Source: Rhodoligotrophos appendicifer (GTDB lineage: Bacteria > Pseudomonadota > Alphaproteobacteria > Rhizobiales > Im1). Taken from it: a stretch of DNA of 64,000 nt. The stretch lies in the NCBI RefSeq assembly GCF_007474605.1, contig NZ_VHKL01000001.1:310001-374000 (forward strand), given 5' to 3'. The notes under the pieces are model-generated. The model ran no database searches. It was not told the origin of the DNA and saw nothing but the letters and a program-made list of their open reading frames with translations. The first letter of the stretch is position 1; every line of letters begins with the position of its first letter. Position numbers and translations under genes: made by a program. Shown here piece after piece: positions 62,884 to 64,000 of the stretch.

Positions 62884-64000
62884 TCAGAGATAGGCCGTGG
62901 AGAGTGCAGGAATGGCGGCGATGAGCAAGAGCCCGACCAGCAGCGCTCCGAGATAGGGCCAGATCGCGCCCATGGCCACATCCGGTGAAACGTTGCCGAT
63001 CTTGCAGGCGATGTAGAAGCCGATCCCGATGGGCGGCGCCATGAGTCCGATATTCATCGCCGTGACCACGACCATGGAATAATGGACGTCGTTGATTCCG
63101 AGATTGGCCGCAATTGGGAACATGATGGGTGCCATGAGCACGATCGCCGGCAGCCCCTCCAGGACGCAGCCGAGCAACATGAAAACGGCGATCGACACCA
63201 GCATGAATGTGAACCAGCCGCCGGGCAGCCCGACCATGGAGGTGGCAAGCTGATGGGCAAAGCCCGTCTGGGTCAGCGCCCATGCCATTGCCGACGCCGT
63301 TCCCAGGATGAGCAGGATGGCTCCTGATAGGGCGGCGGTATCCACAAGCATCGAATAGAATTTCTTCCAGGTGATACCGCCATACAGAACGATGCCGATG
63401 ATCAAGGCATAGACGACCGCGATGGTCGAGACCTCGGTGGCAGTCGCGACCCCGCCGCCAACGGCTCCGCGGATGAGGAAGGGCAGCACCAAGGCTGGAA
63501 CGGCGATGAGGAGCGTATTGCGAACGACGGACAGCGGTGCACGCTTGACCCCTTCCATCCGCTCACCCGATGCCTTCCATCGCGCGAGGATCGCGAGGAC
63601 AAGCAGCAGCACCATCGCGATGATGAACCCGCTGGTGAACAGCGCCGCAATGGAGACGCCGGCCACGGAACCCAACACGATCAGGACGATGGAGGGTGGG
63701 ACCGTGTCTGCCATTGCCGCCCCGGTGGCGAGCAAGGCGATCATTTCCTTCGGCTCGTGCCCCCGACGCTTCATCTCCGGGAACAAGGCGGGAGCGACGG
63801 TCGCCATGTCCGAAACCTTGGAGCCCGATATGCCGGAGACGAGGAAGAGTGACCCAAGCAGGACATAGGACATCCCTGCTTTGACGTGCCCGAGCAGCGA
63901 TGCGAGGAAATCGACGATCGCCTTTCCCATGCCGGTGGCATCCAGGATGCAACCCAGCAAGACGAAGATCGGCACGGACAGGAGAATGAGGCTGGACATG
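62884..64000 (-). CDS. TRAP transporter large permease (DctM type), truncated by the window edge
   Basis: 371 residues visible, all from the middle and C-terminal part. SVPIFVLLGCILDATGMGKAI, VSGISGSKVSDMATVAP and LLGCVLEGLPAIVLMAP are conserved DctM segments. About 60 or more N-terminal residues should lie beyond base 64000, and the small permease gene may too. The product pairs with the DctP encoded 33 bases downstream. Confidence 0.88.
   Translation of the reverse strand, partial: MSSLILLSVPIFVLLGCILDATGMGKAIVDFLASLLGHVKAGMSYVLLGSLFLVSGISGSKVSDMATVAPALFPEMKRRGHEPKEMIALLATGAAMADTVPPSIVLIVLGSVAGVSIAALFTSGFIIAMVLLLVLAILARWKASGERMEGVKRAPLSVVRNTLLIAVPALVLPFLIRGAVGGGVATATEVSTIAVVYALIIGIVLYGGITWKKFYSMLVDTAALSGAILLILGTASAMAWALTQTGFAHQLATSMVGLPGGWFTFMLVSIAVFMLLGCVLEGLPAIVLMAPIMFPIAANLGINDVHYSMVVVTAMNIGLMAPPIGIGFYIACKIGNVSPDVAMGAIWPYLGALLVGLLLIAAIPALSTAYL

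Overview
The window looks like part of the chromosome of a high-GC alphaproteobacterium, probably Hyphomicrobiales (Rhizobiales). The evidence is a TIGR02300/FYDLN-type acidic zinc-ribbon protein beside tRNA-Ala(GGC), densely packed genes with many 4-base ATGA overlaps, and a heavy load of ABC and TRAP importers with LysR and DeoR regulators. Nearly the whole window codes for protein. No transposase, integrase, phage gene, rRNA or CRISPR array was seen. Assignments rest on reading motifs and on remembered family sequences; no database search was run.

Layout. 0.2-0.8 kb: housekeeping protein and tRNA-Ala. 1.1-15.8 kb: a nitrogen-compound catabolic block with a creatininase, two ureohydrolases, a PuuE/PgdA-like deacetylase or cyclic imidase, a BMP-type ABC importer, a quinone oxidoreductase-like protein, a divergent histidine ammonia-lyase homologue, a LysR regulator, a GATM-like amidinotransferase and an N-carbamoyl amino acid/allantoate hydrolase. 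15.9-16.8 kb: cupin and VOC proteins. 17.1-23.4 kb: TRAP importer, Rieske protein, small unknown protein, amidohydrolase and LysR. 23.6-27.2 kb: DUF899 protein with a small membrane protein, an HTH regulator, a beta-propeller protein and a deazaflavin-type nitroreductase. 27.4-29.3 kb: TPP riboswitch followed by ThiX/ThiY-like importer genes. 29.5-35.3 kb: CocE-type hydrolase and a Dpp-type ABC importer lacking a binding protein.

35.8-43.6 kb: a coenzyme F420 block. It holds cofE and cofD, a LysR gene, an Fgd-like F420-dependent sugar-phosphate dehydrogenase, cofC, fbiC (CofG/CofH fusion) and two EthD-domain proteins. 43.8-50.6 kb: a second, complete Dpp-type importer whose operon encloses a tautomerase and an LLM-family oxidoreductase. 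50.6-58.8 kb: a DeoR-controlled carbohydrate or polyol system with a MalK/UgpC-type ABC importer, an APH/choline-kinase-like kinase, a GlpA-like flavoprotein with a BFD-type iron-sulfur domain, and a second NAD(P)/FAD oxidoreductase. 58.9-64 kb: on the minus strand, a TRAP importer (truncated at the window edge), an acyl-CoA ligase, a tandem PPC/DUF296 protein and a VOC protein.

Most blocks follow one plan: importer, catabolic enzymes and a local regulator. The most notable system is the F420 cluster with its candidate cofactor-reducing enzyme and nearby F420- or flavin-type oxidoreductases and importers. The guanidino/cyclic-amide cluster comes next, because two of its enzymes lack residues normally conserved in their families. 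Stem-loops follow four of the six substrate-binding-protein genes.
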